Shown here: positions 8,661-17,194 of the stretch, piece after piece | How the letters are laid out: every line of letters starts with the position of its first letter | Position numbering within the stretch: the stretch's first letter is position 1 | Made by a program: the position numbers and the translations under genes | The notes under the pieces: model-generated | The model's input: the letters and a program-made list of their open reading frames with translations, nothing else | What the model was told of the DNA's origin: nothing | The model's database searches: none | From: Sulfitobacter sp. THAF37 | GTDB taxonomy: Bacteria; Pseudomonadota; Alphaproteobacteria; Rhodobacterales; Rhodobacteraceae | Reading direction: 5' to 3' | DNA: 64,000 nucleotides | NCBI RefSeq assembly: GCF_009363555.1 | Contig: NZ_CP045376.1 | Span: 1-64,000, forward strand

Positions 8661-11600
8661 TCAGTTGATGACGAATTGCCCGAATATCGGCTCGCTCCGC
8701 AGCGATGGCACCTGTCTGCCTGCAGACAGACGGGTCACTTCGGTTTCGACGTAGTGGAACAGCTCCTCGATATCTATTTTGCTGTCCGCATTCCGGTCCG
8801 GCGCTCTCGACCTGAGCCCTGACAAGAGGGCATGAGTGAAAAGACCATTGGCGATGGCACCCCTTTCATAGGCGAACTGCAACCCACCCGACGCCGCGAG
8901 GATGCTGGCTCCGGATCGCGATCGCGTATCGAGGAAGTTTGCCCGCAACGCCTCGTAACTGTCATCCAGATCCACCTTTGGCTTATCCGAAACACTCAGG
9001 TCGAATGATCCCCTGACATCGCGGATGACGACGTCTGTATCGACCGATGTGGTCAGCTCGGCGACCTGCAGATCGGGGTCGACAGCGCCGGAATGGCAGG
9101 CATCCAGCAGGATCACCCGGTGCAGCGATGCAATCCCGTAGAACACCGATTCCAGTTCTGCAAAGGATATGGCGGTACGCTCCAGATCATTGGACCTGGT
9201 TTCGTGGCTGCCAAGAAAATAGCGGTATTCGGCGTCCAGCAATCCGTGGCCGGCAAAAAAGAAGACCGTCCGATCCTCTGGCCGGGCCTGTGCGAAAAAG
9301 GCCCGCGCCTGCCCGATCACATCGCGCGTAGCCCCACGATCAAGAGCGGTCTCGACGACCGTGTGGGGCGCGTTGGAAAAATACGCCGCAAGGTCTCGCG
9401 CGTCTTTGGCGGCATATTGCAGGTTAAGCGATTCATCAGCATACTTGGACACCCCGACAGCGAACACATAGGTACGCGGCGGAATCCGCTCGGGACTTGC
9501 CCGATAACGCACGGTCGCCCGGTGCAGAACCTGTTCCTGACCCTGATCATCGAAGCCGCGCAGGCGAATGCTGTTCAATCCCGGCTGCAATCTGACCACT
9601 GCCGATGTCGTTCCGGATGCAGGCACCAGACGCGCCACATCAACCCCATTATTGCTGATCTGCACGGTTCTAAATGGCGTCTGTGAGCCGAAATTGATCT
9701 CAAATCGCGTGGAGCTTTGGGATGTCACTGCATCCGTCGCTCGGATGACGTTCACCCCCGTATCGGGACGAGAAATCAGATCTGCGGTGGTGATGGGACC
9801 CAACCGACTTTCCGCAAGACGTTTCTCGTGCAACCGCGCCAGCAGGAATCGTCTTTCGGCAGAGATCAATCCCATGCGACCATAAACGATGTCGGGACGA
9901 TTTCGATGTATGTCTGCCTCCGACAGATCAGAGGGTTTGCCGAAACCGTCGATGAACCGGGTGTGTCGCAAACGGTTCTTGTCACCGGCATAATAGCCAT
10001 CAGAGGTCAGTGTAACGGACCCTTCGAGCGCTTTCGTGTCAGTATCCCAGATCGGATCGAACACGGTCGCCACCAGCGTTTCATTGGCTGGCTGGCCAAT
10101 GCTCGCACCGAAGACTTTGTCCGGAAGTTCGTTCAGATAGCTATCAAGGTCCGGTTGCGAAATATCCCAGAGGCGCGCAATCCCGTCCTGGCCGCGGGTC
10201 CAGATACGCGCACCTTGCCAGCGAATACTGACCACGCGGTCATCATGTGCGTCCACTTCCAAAGCCTGCAGACCTCGCCCAAGGTCGTGGACGACCAATC
10301 GGCCCGTGTCATATCCAATAGCGAGGTATTTTCCCCCAGGTCCAAAAGCCAACGCAGTTACCCGAGCCCATTCCTGAAACAATTCAGCGTGCCCTTCACC
10401 GGTCACGAGGTTTATCACGGATATGATGCGACCGTTCTCGTTCCAGTTGCCACCGGTCTTTGGTGTGAGGTTTGAAATCGCGACCAGCCCGCCGCCCGCA
10501 TCCATCACCATTGGGTGGTCATTGCCTTCAAGGATGCCGGTCTGTCCGGGTATATCAATATATCTGACCTGCGGCGGCGGCGAATTGGCCGCGTCAGGAC
10601 CCAGCATCAAAGTGGGCCGCAGGGATTGCAGCACAAAGTCATAGCGATGCGTCAGGAGAACAGCGCGACCGTGCAACCGGCCCTGTCCCACCGCATGGCC
10701 CAAGACCCCGGCACCGAGGCCGCGCAAAACTGACGGTCGAGTTTGAGCGCCCTCAATGTTCTGGTAGGCGACAGGCTCATCGGTCACAGGGTCCCGTTGC
10801 AGAACCGCCAGCTGATTGTCTGATACCGCGATAAGATCGGCAAGCGGGCGATCGGATACCGGTCTGCGCAAAACGATCCTTGCTGTCGTCGAGGCATCAA
10901 GCGCGGCCACAATCAATTCCCGCTGGCCCCCTGCAGCAGCGACAAGAGCAGCCAGCAGCGTGTCATCCTGAGCCACGAACTCGGCCTCGCTGATTACCAT
11001 ACCCCCATCCAGATTGGCAGCAGCGGCAATGTCGATTACACGATGGCGGCCGGTTTCAGGGCGCTCTTCGACGACTGTGCCATCTGCCATCAATGCCACA
11101 AGCCGCGCCTTCCAGATCGTCCGCGCGACAGCATCTACCGGGTTCGTGAAGCCGGTCAGTCGTGTCAGATCATCAACAACCGCACCGCTTTCCAGATCAA
11201 TCATCAGAATGCTGCCGGAGTCGGTCAATGCAAATGCAAGAGACTGCGCGTCTGCAAGGACGATCTTATTGGTCTGCGTGATCTCTGGAAAGAAAATGCG
11301 CTTGGGCGTTTCGGGGGCGGACAGATCGAAAACCCCGACATTGGTGACAATCCTGTCGCCTGTGCGGTTCAGGGCAAAACTGTCTCCGGGCAAGGTTACG
11401 GTTGCGCCCGATGCAAGGGTGACAATCTCCACTCTCGACGGCGCGCCGCACCGCAACATGTTCGACCCATAGGCTAGTGCCACCGCCTCTGCCCCCGGAA
11501 GCAGCCGCAACGACGGTCCGACCTCGGTTGCACAGGACGGGGCTACCACATCTGGATAGGTAGCCTTTGGCCGCAGACGAACACCCATGCCTTTGCAGAA

Positions 11601-13100
11601 AGCGGCAAGCGGGTCGTCCCCGCTACATTGGTTTTCAAATAGCATCTCCTGAATGTGGATATCGCCATTTGCGTCAAGCATGGCGATATGGCTCGCTTCT
11701 GTCAGCAAGGAAATCCCGGTAATCTCGACGTCAGAAACCTCGGACACGCCCATTTCCTCATCCCAGCCGGTGTTGATAAAGGCGATGCGCCCCGTGTTCG
11801 TCCCGGCAACTGTGTTCACCCCCAACGTGTCCCAAGCCGTGAAAATTTCCGAACCCGGGTAACGCAGGAAACTGGAAAATGGTGTGAAGCCGCGCTGCTG
11901 AACCAGAAAGCTGCTGAGCGAAAGGTCGCGGTCAGCCAAGAGAATATGTGCAGCATTTTCCGATGCAAAAACCTGTGCAGCACCGGCAACCGGTTCAACC
12001 TTCGTAATCGCCTGTGAATTGATATCCCAAAGACCGAGGCGTTGCTGTGCATCTTCCCGCCCGGTCATCGCGCCATCTTCGAGCACGACCAGCGCCGCGC
12101 TGCCGGGCAGAAGGGCAATGTCGCGAACCTTGCCCTTGCCCGGCCTCAGGAATGATGGATTGACCAGCTCAAAATCGGACCGGTCCAACGGCAGCGACTC
12201 GTAGCTGTATTGACGTTCATCCAACACGTCGAAATGCCGCCAGATTCTCGTTCCGGCGGAATTTGTGGAAATCACGGGGATTTCGGAGCGGACCAGTTGG
12301 CTCGCCCGGATTGTCCATGCCGTTTCCACATCAACATCAATCGTCCATCTGGTCTGCTGCACTGCGCCGTCTTTTACGTCAAACAACAGTTCAAAGCGGG
12401 CCACTTGCCTGCCCCATCGCGGCCCGACATCGGACAGCCGGATACGCCCCGACGCCCCCTCATCGCCCACCACGACACCAAGCGCGGGATCGCGGTTACC
12501 GGCATCGCCTACAACGAAATCGCGCCCGTCAAGGTAGCGCGCCATCCTTTCGGCCAACGAACTGCCCTCAAAAAACAAGCGTAGTCGCGCCTCTTCATCG
12601 GCGCCGAGCTGTTCTTCTGTGCCAGCATCGGACAGGCTGACAAAACGCCCCTGCGCGTCTGCGCGGTACACCCCTTTCGGCGGTATCCAGGTATAGGTTT
12701 CGTCGTCCCAAGTACCATTGCTGCCGCTGCGGGATTGCTGGGTGCTGTGGGCAACCCGGTACGTGAGCTTGCCAGCCTCTGGCGCACTGCTGGCAATCAG
12801 ACGAAAGCGAAACGATTTGACCTGAGGACCCGCCGTGAATGTCTCGGGATCGACGGCGGCCGCCATGGTAAACATTTGCCGGCGAAAGTATCCCTTCGCT
12901 TCTGTGGGGTCGGGCGCGCGGTATTCAAAGCCGATACGCTCACCGGTTTGTGCGTTGGCTGTGGGGGACGAACACAAGGTCAGCAGGACCACGCCAAAAA
13001 ACAGCAGCGCGCCCCGAGGGGTCAGAATTCCAGTCATGATCCGTGGGAGGTTGGACTTACCAGCAAACAGGAAGGACATGTATGGTTCCATTTTTCCCAT
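8661..13100 (-). CDS. Exported WD40-metacaspase (peptidase C14) fusion
   Basis: A very large protein (1479 residues from the first ATG). A signal peptide is visible around residues 22-51 (TGILTPRGALLFFG...ANAQ), so the true start may be one of the internal ATGs at 13091, 13079 or 13037; none has a decisive ribosome site. Residues 52-900 look beta-rich and propeller-like. Two recognisable WD40 repeats lie at about 916-986, ending RIWTRG..IARLWD. A caspase-like domain follows from about 1205, with catalytic His1285 in FFFAGHG and Cys1335 in LLDACHSG, the metacaspase signature. DRNADSKIDIEE at about 1435-1446 fits an EF-hand-like calcium loop. It is the last gene of a four-gene minus-strand operon. 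Function is not known; protease activity in the periplasm is predicted. Confidence 0.88.
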   Translation of the reverse strand: MGKMEPYMSFLFAGKSNLPRIMTGILTPRGALLFFGVVLLTLCSSPTANAQTGERIGFEYRAPDPTEAKGYFRRQMFTMAAAVDPETFTAGPQVKSFRFRLIASSAPEAGKLTYRVAHSTQQSRSGSNGTWDDETYTWIPPKGVYRADAQGRFVSLSDAGTEEQLGADEEARLRLFFEGSSLAERMARYLDGRDFVVGDAGNRDPALGVVVGDEGASGRIRLSDVGPRWGRQVARFELLFDVKDGAVQQTRWTIDVDVETAWTIRASQLVRSEIPVISTNSAGTRIWRHFDVLDERQYSYESLPLDRSDFELVNPSFLRPGKGKVRDIALLPGSAALVVLEDGAMTGREDAQQRLGLWDINSQAITKVEPVAGAAQVFASENAAHILLADRDLSLSSFLVQQRGFTPFSSFLRYPGSEIFTAWDTLGVNTVAGTNTGRIAFINTGWDEEMGVSEVSDVEITGISLLTEASHIAMLDANGDIHIQEMLFENQCSGDDPLAAFCKGMGVRLRPKATYPDVVAPSCATEVGPSLRLLPGAEAVALAYGSNMLRCGAPSRVEIVTLASGATVTLPGDSFALNRTGDRIVTNVGVFDLSAPETPKRIFFPEITQTNKIVLADAQSLAFALTDSGSILMIDLESGAVVDDLTRLTGFTNPVDAVARTIWKARLVALMADGTVVEERPETGRHRVIDIAAAANLDGGMVISEAEFVAQDDTLLAALVAAAGGQRELIVAALDASTTARIVLRRPVSDRPLADLIAVSDNQLAVLQRDPVTDEPVAYQNIEGAQTRPSVLRGLGAGVLGHAVGQGRLHGRAVLLTHRYDFVLQSLRPTLMLGPDAANSPPPQVRYIDIPGQTGILEGNDHPMVMDAGGGLVAISNLTPKTGGNWNENGRIISVINLVTGEGHAELFQEWARVTALAFGPGGKYLAIGYDTGRLVVHDLGRGLQALEVDAHDDRVVSIRWQGARIWTRGQDGIARLWDISQPDLDSYLNELPDKVFGASIGQPANETLVATVFDPIWDTDTKALEGSVTLTSDGYYAGDKNRLRHTRFIDGFGKPSDLSEADIHRNRPDIVYGRMGLISAERRFLLARLHEKRLAESRLGPITTADLISRPDTGVNVIRATDAVTSQSSTRFEINFGSQTPFRTVQISNNGVDVARLVPASGTTSAVVRLQPGLNSIRLRGFDDQGQEQVLHRATVRYRASPERIPPRTYVFAVGVSKYADESLNLQYAAKDARDLAAYFSNAPHTVVETALDRGATRDVIGQARAFFAQARPEDRTVFFFAGHGLLDAEYRYFLGSHETRSNDLERTAISFAELESVFYGIASLHRVILLDACHSGAVDPDLQVAELTTSVDTDVVIRDVRGSFDLSVSDKPKVDLDDSYEALRANFLDTRSRSGASILAASGGLQFAYERGAIANGLFTHALLSGLRSRAPDRNADSKIDIEELFHYVETEVTRLSAGRQVPSLRSEPIFGQFVIN

Positions 13101-13164
13101 ACCTCACGATCAGTGTTTCTGCGCCGCCCAGAGGTCTGGATGTGCAGCAGTGTTCAATCCGCAT

Positions 13165-15240
13165 TCAAGTACCGACGCCGCCCTCCGCACCATCGCCCGA
13201 CGCGGCTGCATAGGCTGCCTCGGCACCGCCAGCGTTTTGAGATTGTCCCGACGCAGACGCCCCCGGCGATCTGACATGGACCTGACGCACCGCAACCGGA
13301 ATGTTTTCGCGTTCGAATAACCTGCGAAGTTCTTCGTACACCCTGCGCCGCAATTCCCATTGGTCGCCCGGTCTGGTGGTGTATTTGCACCGTATGATCA
13401 TCGCGGATTCTTCGATCCCGATGACACCAGTACTCTTCAAGGGTTCGAGGAATTTGTCCCCCAATTCAGGATCAGCAAGCAACTCTTTGCCCAGGCTCTT
13501 GATCCTTTTGCGAAGGTTGTCCGTATCCACGTCAAAGGGAACACGGAATTCAGCGCGCATCACAACCCAATCGCGCGACATGTTGGCGATCGTCGTGATC
13601 TCTCCGTAGGGGATGGTGTGTACGGTTCCCAGATGGTGCCGCAGGCGCATGGACCGGATGGATACTTTTTCAACCGTGCCCTTGGCGGTGCCCAGATCGA
13701 CATATTCACCGATCCGAAAGGCATCATCAATCAGGAAGAAAAGGCCGGAAACCACGTCCTTTACCAGGGTTTGGCTGCCAAGCCCAATGGCCAGACCGAT
13801 GATCCCCGCCCCGGCAAACAAGGGCAGAACATCGACACCCAACGCGGACAGCGCGCTTATGGCGGAAACGAAGACCAGACCGATCAGCAGCATGATCTTG
13901 AACAAGGGGACCAACGTGCCGAACCGGGTTCCGGCAACCGGCTCCTGCTCATGGATCGGGCCCTGCGATTGGGCGCCAAAATGATACGAGACCGAATTGA
14001 CCACTTGCCACATCACGAACGTCAGGAACATCGTGACGCCAATCTGCAAAAGCGCACTGCGCACCGGCGGACTGACGTCCAGGAACGGCAGATCGGACCA
14101 GATCGGTGACCAGATCAACAACAGCGCGATTGCCGCCGCCCCCATGACACTGGGAACACCGGTCCGTTTCGCGATGTCTTGCAACAGCATCGGGCGCGCC
14201 GACCCATCCGCATCCGCGTCATCCGCCGGCTCTTGCACCAACCCATCAAGCCAGATGGACAGGACAACCGCAACAAGCAACACCAGAAAACTCCAGAGTG
14301 CCGCACCGTTGGCTTCCGATACCCCGGTCAGCAGCAGGACGCTTGTCGCGAGAAAGGACAAGGCGATGTAACCTGCGGCAAATACGTGCCACATGGCGCC
14401 AAACCGTTGCCATGCAGCAGACCGTATGGAACCATCGCGGCGATAGACCAGCAGATGCCGTATCGAATGCTTGTTCACAACGAATGCGACCAGCAACGCA
14501 AGGGTCACGATACCGCGGCTGAAAAATATGAACGCCAGCAGCGTGATCTCGGCAAGGCCCCCCTGGGCAAACAGTCCGGCCGACACATAGGCCAGTGCGG
14601 CCAGCGACGCCACCGCGACGAATGAAAGGTATAGCCGTGTCGCGTCGGCCGAACTCAGCGCGGTCAAATGTTCGCTCTCGAATCCTGACAGCAGAACCAG
14701 TCGCACCAGCGCCTCTGCCGCCCGTACCAGCAGTACCGCCGTCAGCACGGCAACCATGATAGCGGTTGCAACAGGATCATTGCGCAGAACAATCAGCAAC
14801 GGCAGGAAAACCAAAAGTCCGAAGGTCACAAGCGCAGCTATTTCTGCGGCGATGCGCCACAAAACCGAACCAGTGCGGGTCTGCGGATTGTCGGGGGGCG
14901 GGGCGACTCGTTTGAAAACACGCCGCAACGCAATTTCGACCAATATCGCGACCAGCAAGCATATCGTTGCGGCCCCGATCGCCGTAAGGGGCCGAAATCC
15001 GTACTGTACCATATCGGCCAAGAACACCGAAAAGCTTGGCCCGAAACGGGCGGATTCATCCATCACCCGATCGAGCGTTTGTCCAGCCTTGATGATGCTC
15101 TCCACACCACCGCTGACATCCAGCGCCAGCAGAATCCGGTTCGAGGGCGAGTGTTCCTGCGCCATTGAAAAAGCCGGAATGCAAATGCTGAAAATCAGCA
15201 GCACCATCCGAAACAACACAAACGATTTACCAAATCTCAT
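13165..15240 (-). CDS. Mechanosensitive ion channel protein, MscS family
   Basis: A 691-residue channel protein. A signal peptide-like start (KSFVLFRMVLLIFSICIPAFSMA) is followed by about ten or eleven hydrophobic segments between residues 80 and 500. The pore helix is the Gly/Ala-rich stretch around 471-500 (LFAGAGIIGLAIGLGSQ), followed by the MscS beta domain (DLGTAKGTVEKVSIRSMRLR, then HTIPYGEI) and the C-terminal alpha/beta cage. E. coli MscS has only 286 residues, so this is one of the long types with extra membrane helices. It normally opens under membrane tension and lets solutes out. It lies 64 bases upstream of the caspase fusion and 81 bases after the hydrolase gene, so it is very likely co-transcribed with them. 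Confidence 0.92.
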   Translation of the reverse strand: MRFGKSFVLFRMVLLIFSICIPAFSMAQEHSPSNRILLALDVSGGVESIIKAGQTLDRVMDESARFGPSFSVFLADMVQYGFRPLTAIGAATICLLVAILVEIALRRVFKRVAPPPDNPQTRTGSVLWRIAAEIAALVTFGLLVFLPLLIVLRNDPVATAIMVAVLTAVLLVRAAEALVRLVLLSGFESEHLTALSSADATRLYLSFVAVASLAALAYVSAGLFAQGGLAEITLLAFIFFSRGIVTLALLVAFVVNKHSIRHLLVYRRDGSIRSAAWQRFGAMWHVFAAGYIALSFLATSVLLLTGVSEANGAALWSFLVLLVAVVLSIWLDGLVQEPADDADADGSARPMLLQDIAKRTGVPSVMGAAAIALLLIWSPIWSDLPFLDVSPPVRSALLQIGVTMFLTFVMWQVVNSVSYHFGAQSQGPIHEQEPVAGTRFGTLVPLFKIMLLIGLVFVSAISALSALGVDVLPLFAGAGIIGLAIGLGSQTLVKDVVSGLFFLIDDAFRIGEYVDLGTAKGTVEKVSIRSMRLRHHLGTVHTIPYGEITTIANMSRDWVVMRAEFRVPFDVDTDNLRKRIKSLGKELLADPELGDKFLEPLKSTGVIGIEESAMIIRCKYTTRPGDQWELRRRVYEELRRLFERENIPVAVRQVHVRSPGASASGQSQNAGGAEAAYAAASGDGAEGGVGT

Positions 15241-15321
15241 ACTATCGTACCAATGTCGGCCAACAGCCGATGGCCCAAAGGTACGAAACCTTCGACTTCC
15301 ACGCGGGAATGACCACCTGCA

Positions 15322-17064
15322 TCAATCCTCCCCAAGAATCGAAACAAAGCGGTCTTCAATTTCCGCGGCCTTGGCAGGATCGGTCATATAGCGCGCGATC
15401 AATTCCCGGATTTCGGCGATATCGGCATCCTTGTTCTGCCAGGCAAAGGCAATCAATCCCATAATCATCGCGACATTGCACTGCCCCTTCTCATAGACCC
15501 ATGCAGTCCCTGCACCTGCCTCTATGGGCTCCAGTCCGCATCGCCGCCGCGGATCTGCGTTTCGCCAGAGAAGTGCCATGATATCGACCAAAGCGGAGCT
15601 GTCATTGGCAAAATAACTGTGCGCCAACATGTCTTCGCCCAGATCCGACATATCCACCGTGTCAAAATGAGGTTCCTGCAACAGCGAGTCGCCCGCCTGC
15701 CCTGCGCGCGGGGCATTTCCGTGGAGCTTTCGGGACGTCACCAATGCCCAATCCTGCCGCGAGGTATAAAGCGTCATCCGTTCGGCAAGCGGACGAATGG
15801 CCTTTGTCATCTCTGCAAACAGCCCGGCATCCACATCAGGTGCCGCAAAGAAGATCTGCCCGAACAGCGGCTCGTCCAGTTCTCGGGCAGACCGGCGCGA
15901 CGCAAGCAACTCAAGCGCATCCGTCAGCGCACGATTCCCCATCGAATGCGCGACGATGTGAATAGTCTCGGCGCCTGATTGTGCATGCAATTCTTCAAGA
16001 AAGGTCGCCAGTCTGCGGCCACTCAGACGAACAACCGCGGTATCCGCGACATAGCTGACGGTCTTGCCCGCAGAGGGCCAGGAATAGAGAACCGGCACCC
16101 CGCGATAATTCATGTCGTGGGCCAACTGTGCTGCCCGTTTTGCCGCCGCATCGAACCGAACGTTAAAACCATGTATGAAAACAAAGGCTTCCTTGCTTTC
16201 GCGGCCCTCCATCTCGGCCTGCATCTTGGAAAAGAACGCCCGACTTTCCAATGGTGTCACGCTTTGAAGGATCACGTGGCGGGCCGGGTTTTCAGAGAAT
16301 TCGAGCCGCCAGATCGACGGCGCCTCGATCGCGCCGGGCACATGGACATTAGGGATCGTGACCCGCAGCGTCCCATATTCCAGCTCCCCGCGCCCGCTGC
16401 CATACATTTCCGATGGTTCGCTCAGCCCGCTACGCGCCCGATCCGTCGCATAGTAAACGTCAACTTCGCGAAAACCGCCGTCATCGCCGGCTTTGCGCGT
16501 CGGCGATGACGCAGGTGCCGCGCGCAGCGCCTCGGCGGCAGCCTGCAAACGGGTCACCTCGTCAGTCTGCCCCATGCGACCAGCCAGATCAGCGGTCTTT
16601 TCCCAGACGCGGGCCAGCTCTTCGCCCGACTGACCGCCATCCTGACGGTAGGCGAACTCGCTTTCCCGCAACCTCAGGGCCAGAGGATAATCGCCAGCGG
16701 CTTCTGCCAAGCGGACAGCCCGCGAGATTTGCGCGATCGCATCAATGCCGAATTCCGCGCCCTGACGGACGGCAAATTGCGCAAGCTGGGTTGCAATCAG
16801 CGCGGCCTGCGCAAGCTCTCCGGATATCTCCAGTTCGTCGATCAAAAGCAGGTTGAGATCAAAGTACAGCCCGATCTCAGGGTCCGGTGCCGCGTTGATC
16901 CGCGCCAAAGCGGCCTGAAGAATGTCACGGCGTTCTTGTGATGTCTCTGCTGCGGAATAGGCCAATTCGAATGTAATCGGATCGAACGCCGTCGTGTCCT
17001 GTTGTGCGATGCTCGCTGTTGCGATCACGCAACCGGCAAGGGCGGCCCTCAAGTGTCGAAGCAT
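15322..17064 (-). CDS. Exported alpha/beta hydrolase, DUF900 family
   Basis: The ATG at 17064 gives a 580-residue protein with a clean signal peptide (MLRHLRAALAGCVIATASIAQ). Residues 30-185 form a helical repeat region that may be TPR-like. The C-terminal half is a DUF900-type esterase/lipase: FVFIHGFN at about 294-301, the nucleophile elbow HSMG with Ser374, and FAAPDVDA supplying a likely acidic residue. The last about 70 residues are unassigned. Known members are lipases or esterases of uncertain role. Its position between the two metacaspase genes, with an MscS channel next, suggests a role at the envelope. A longer frame extends upstream to 17139 but lacks signal-peptide character there. 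Confidence 0.85.
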   Translation of the reverse strand: MLRHLRAALAGCVIATASIAQQDTTAFDPITFELAYSAAETSQERRDILQAALARINAAPDPEIGLYFDLNLLLIDELEISGELAQAALIATQLAQFAVRQGAEFGIDAIAQISRAVRLAEAAGDYPLALRLRESEFAYRQDGGQSGEELARVWEKTADLAGRMGQTDEVTRLQAAAEALRAAPASSPTRKAGDDGGFREVDVYYATDRARSGLSEPSEMYGSGRGELEYGTLRVTIPNVHVPGAIEAPSIWRLEFSENPARHVILQSVTPLESRAFFSKMQAEMEGRESKEAFVFIHGFNVRFDAAAKRAAQLAHDMNYRGVPVLYSWPSAGKTVSYVADTAVVRLSGRRLATFLEELHAQSGAETIHIVAHSMGNRALTDALELLASRRSARELDEPLFGQIFFAAPDVDAGLFAEMTKAIRPLAERMTLYTSRQDWALVTSRKLHGNAPRAGQAGDSLLQEPHFDTVDMSDLGEDMLAHSYFANDSSALVDIMALLWRNADPRRRCGLEPIEAGAGTAWVYEKGQCNVAMIMGLIAFAWQNKDADIAEIRELIARYMTDPAKAAEIEDRFVSILGED

Positions 17065-17194
17065 GAAGATCTCAATCTCGGAAAATGGTTCAATCCAGTG
17101 GCTTATCAGCAGCCTACAATACCTGCACTTTGTCGGCAAATACTTGCTTGGGGTCGTTTGCGAGGCCTATCAAAGGTTGCACCTGGATGGCCTG

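Noticed and set aside
8496..8822. 108-codon plus-strand frame after the sulfatase gene
   Set aside because: It runs into the antisense of the caspase gene, has no clear ribosome site, and matches no family I recognise.
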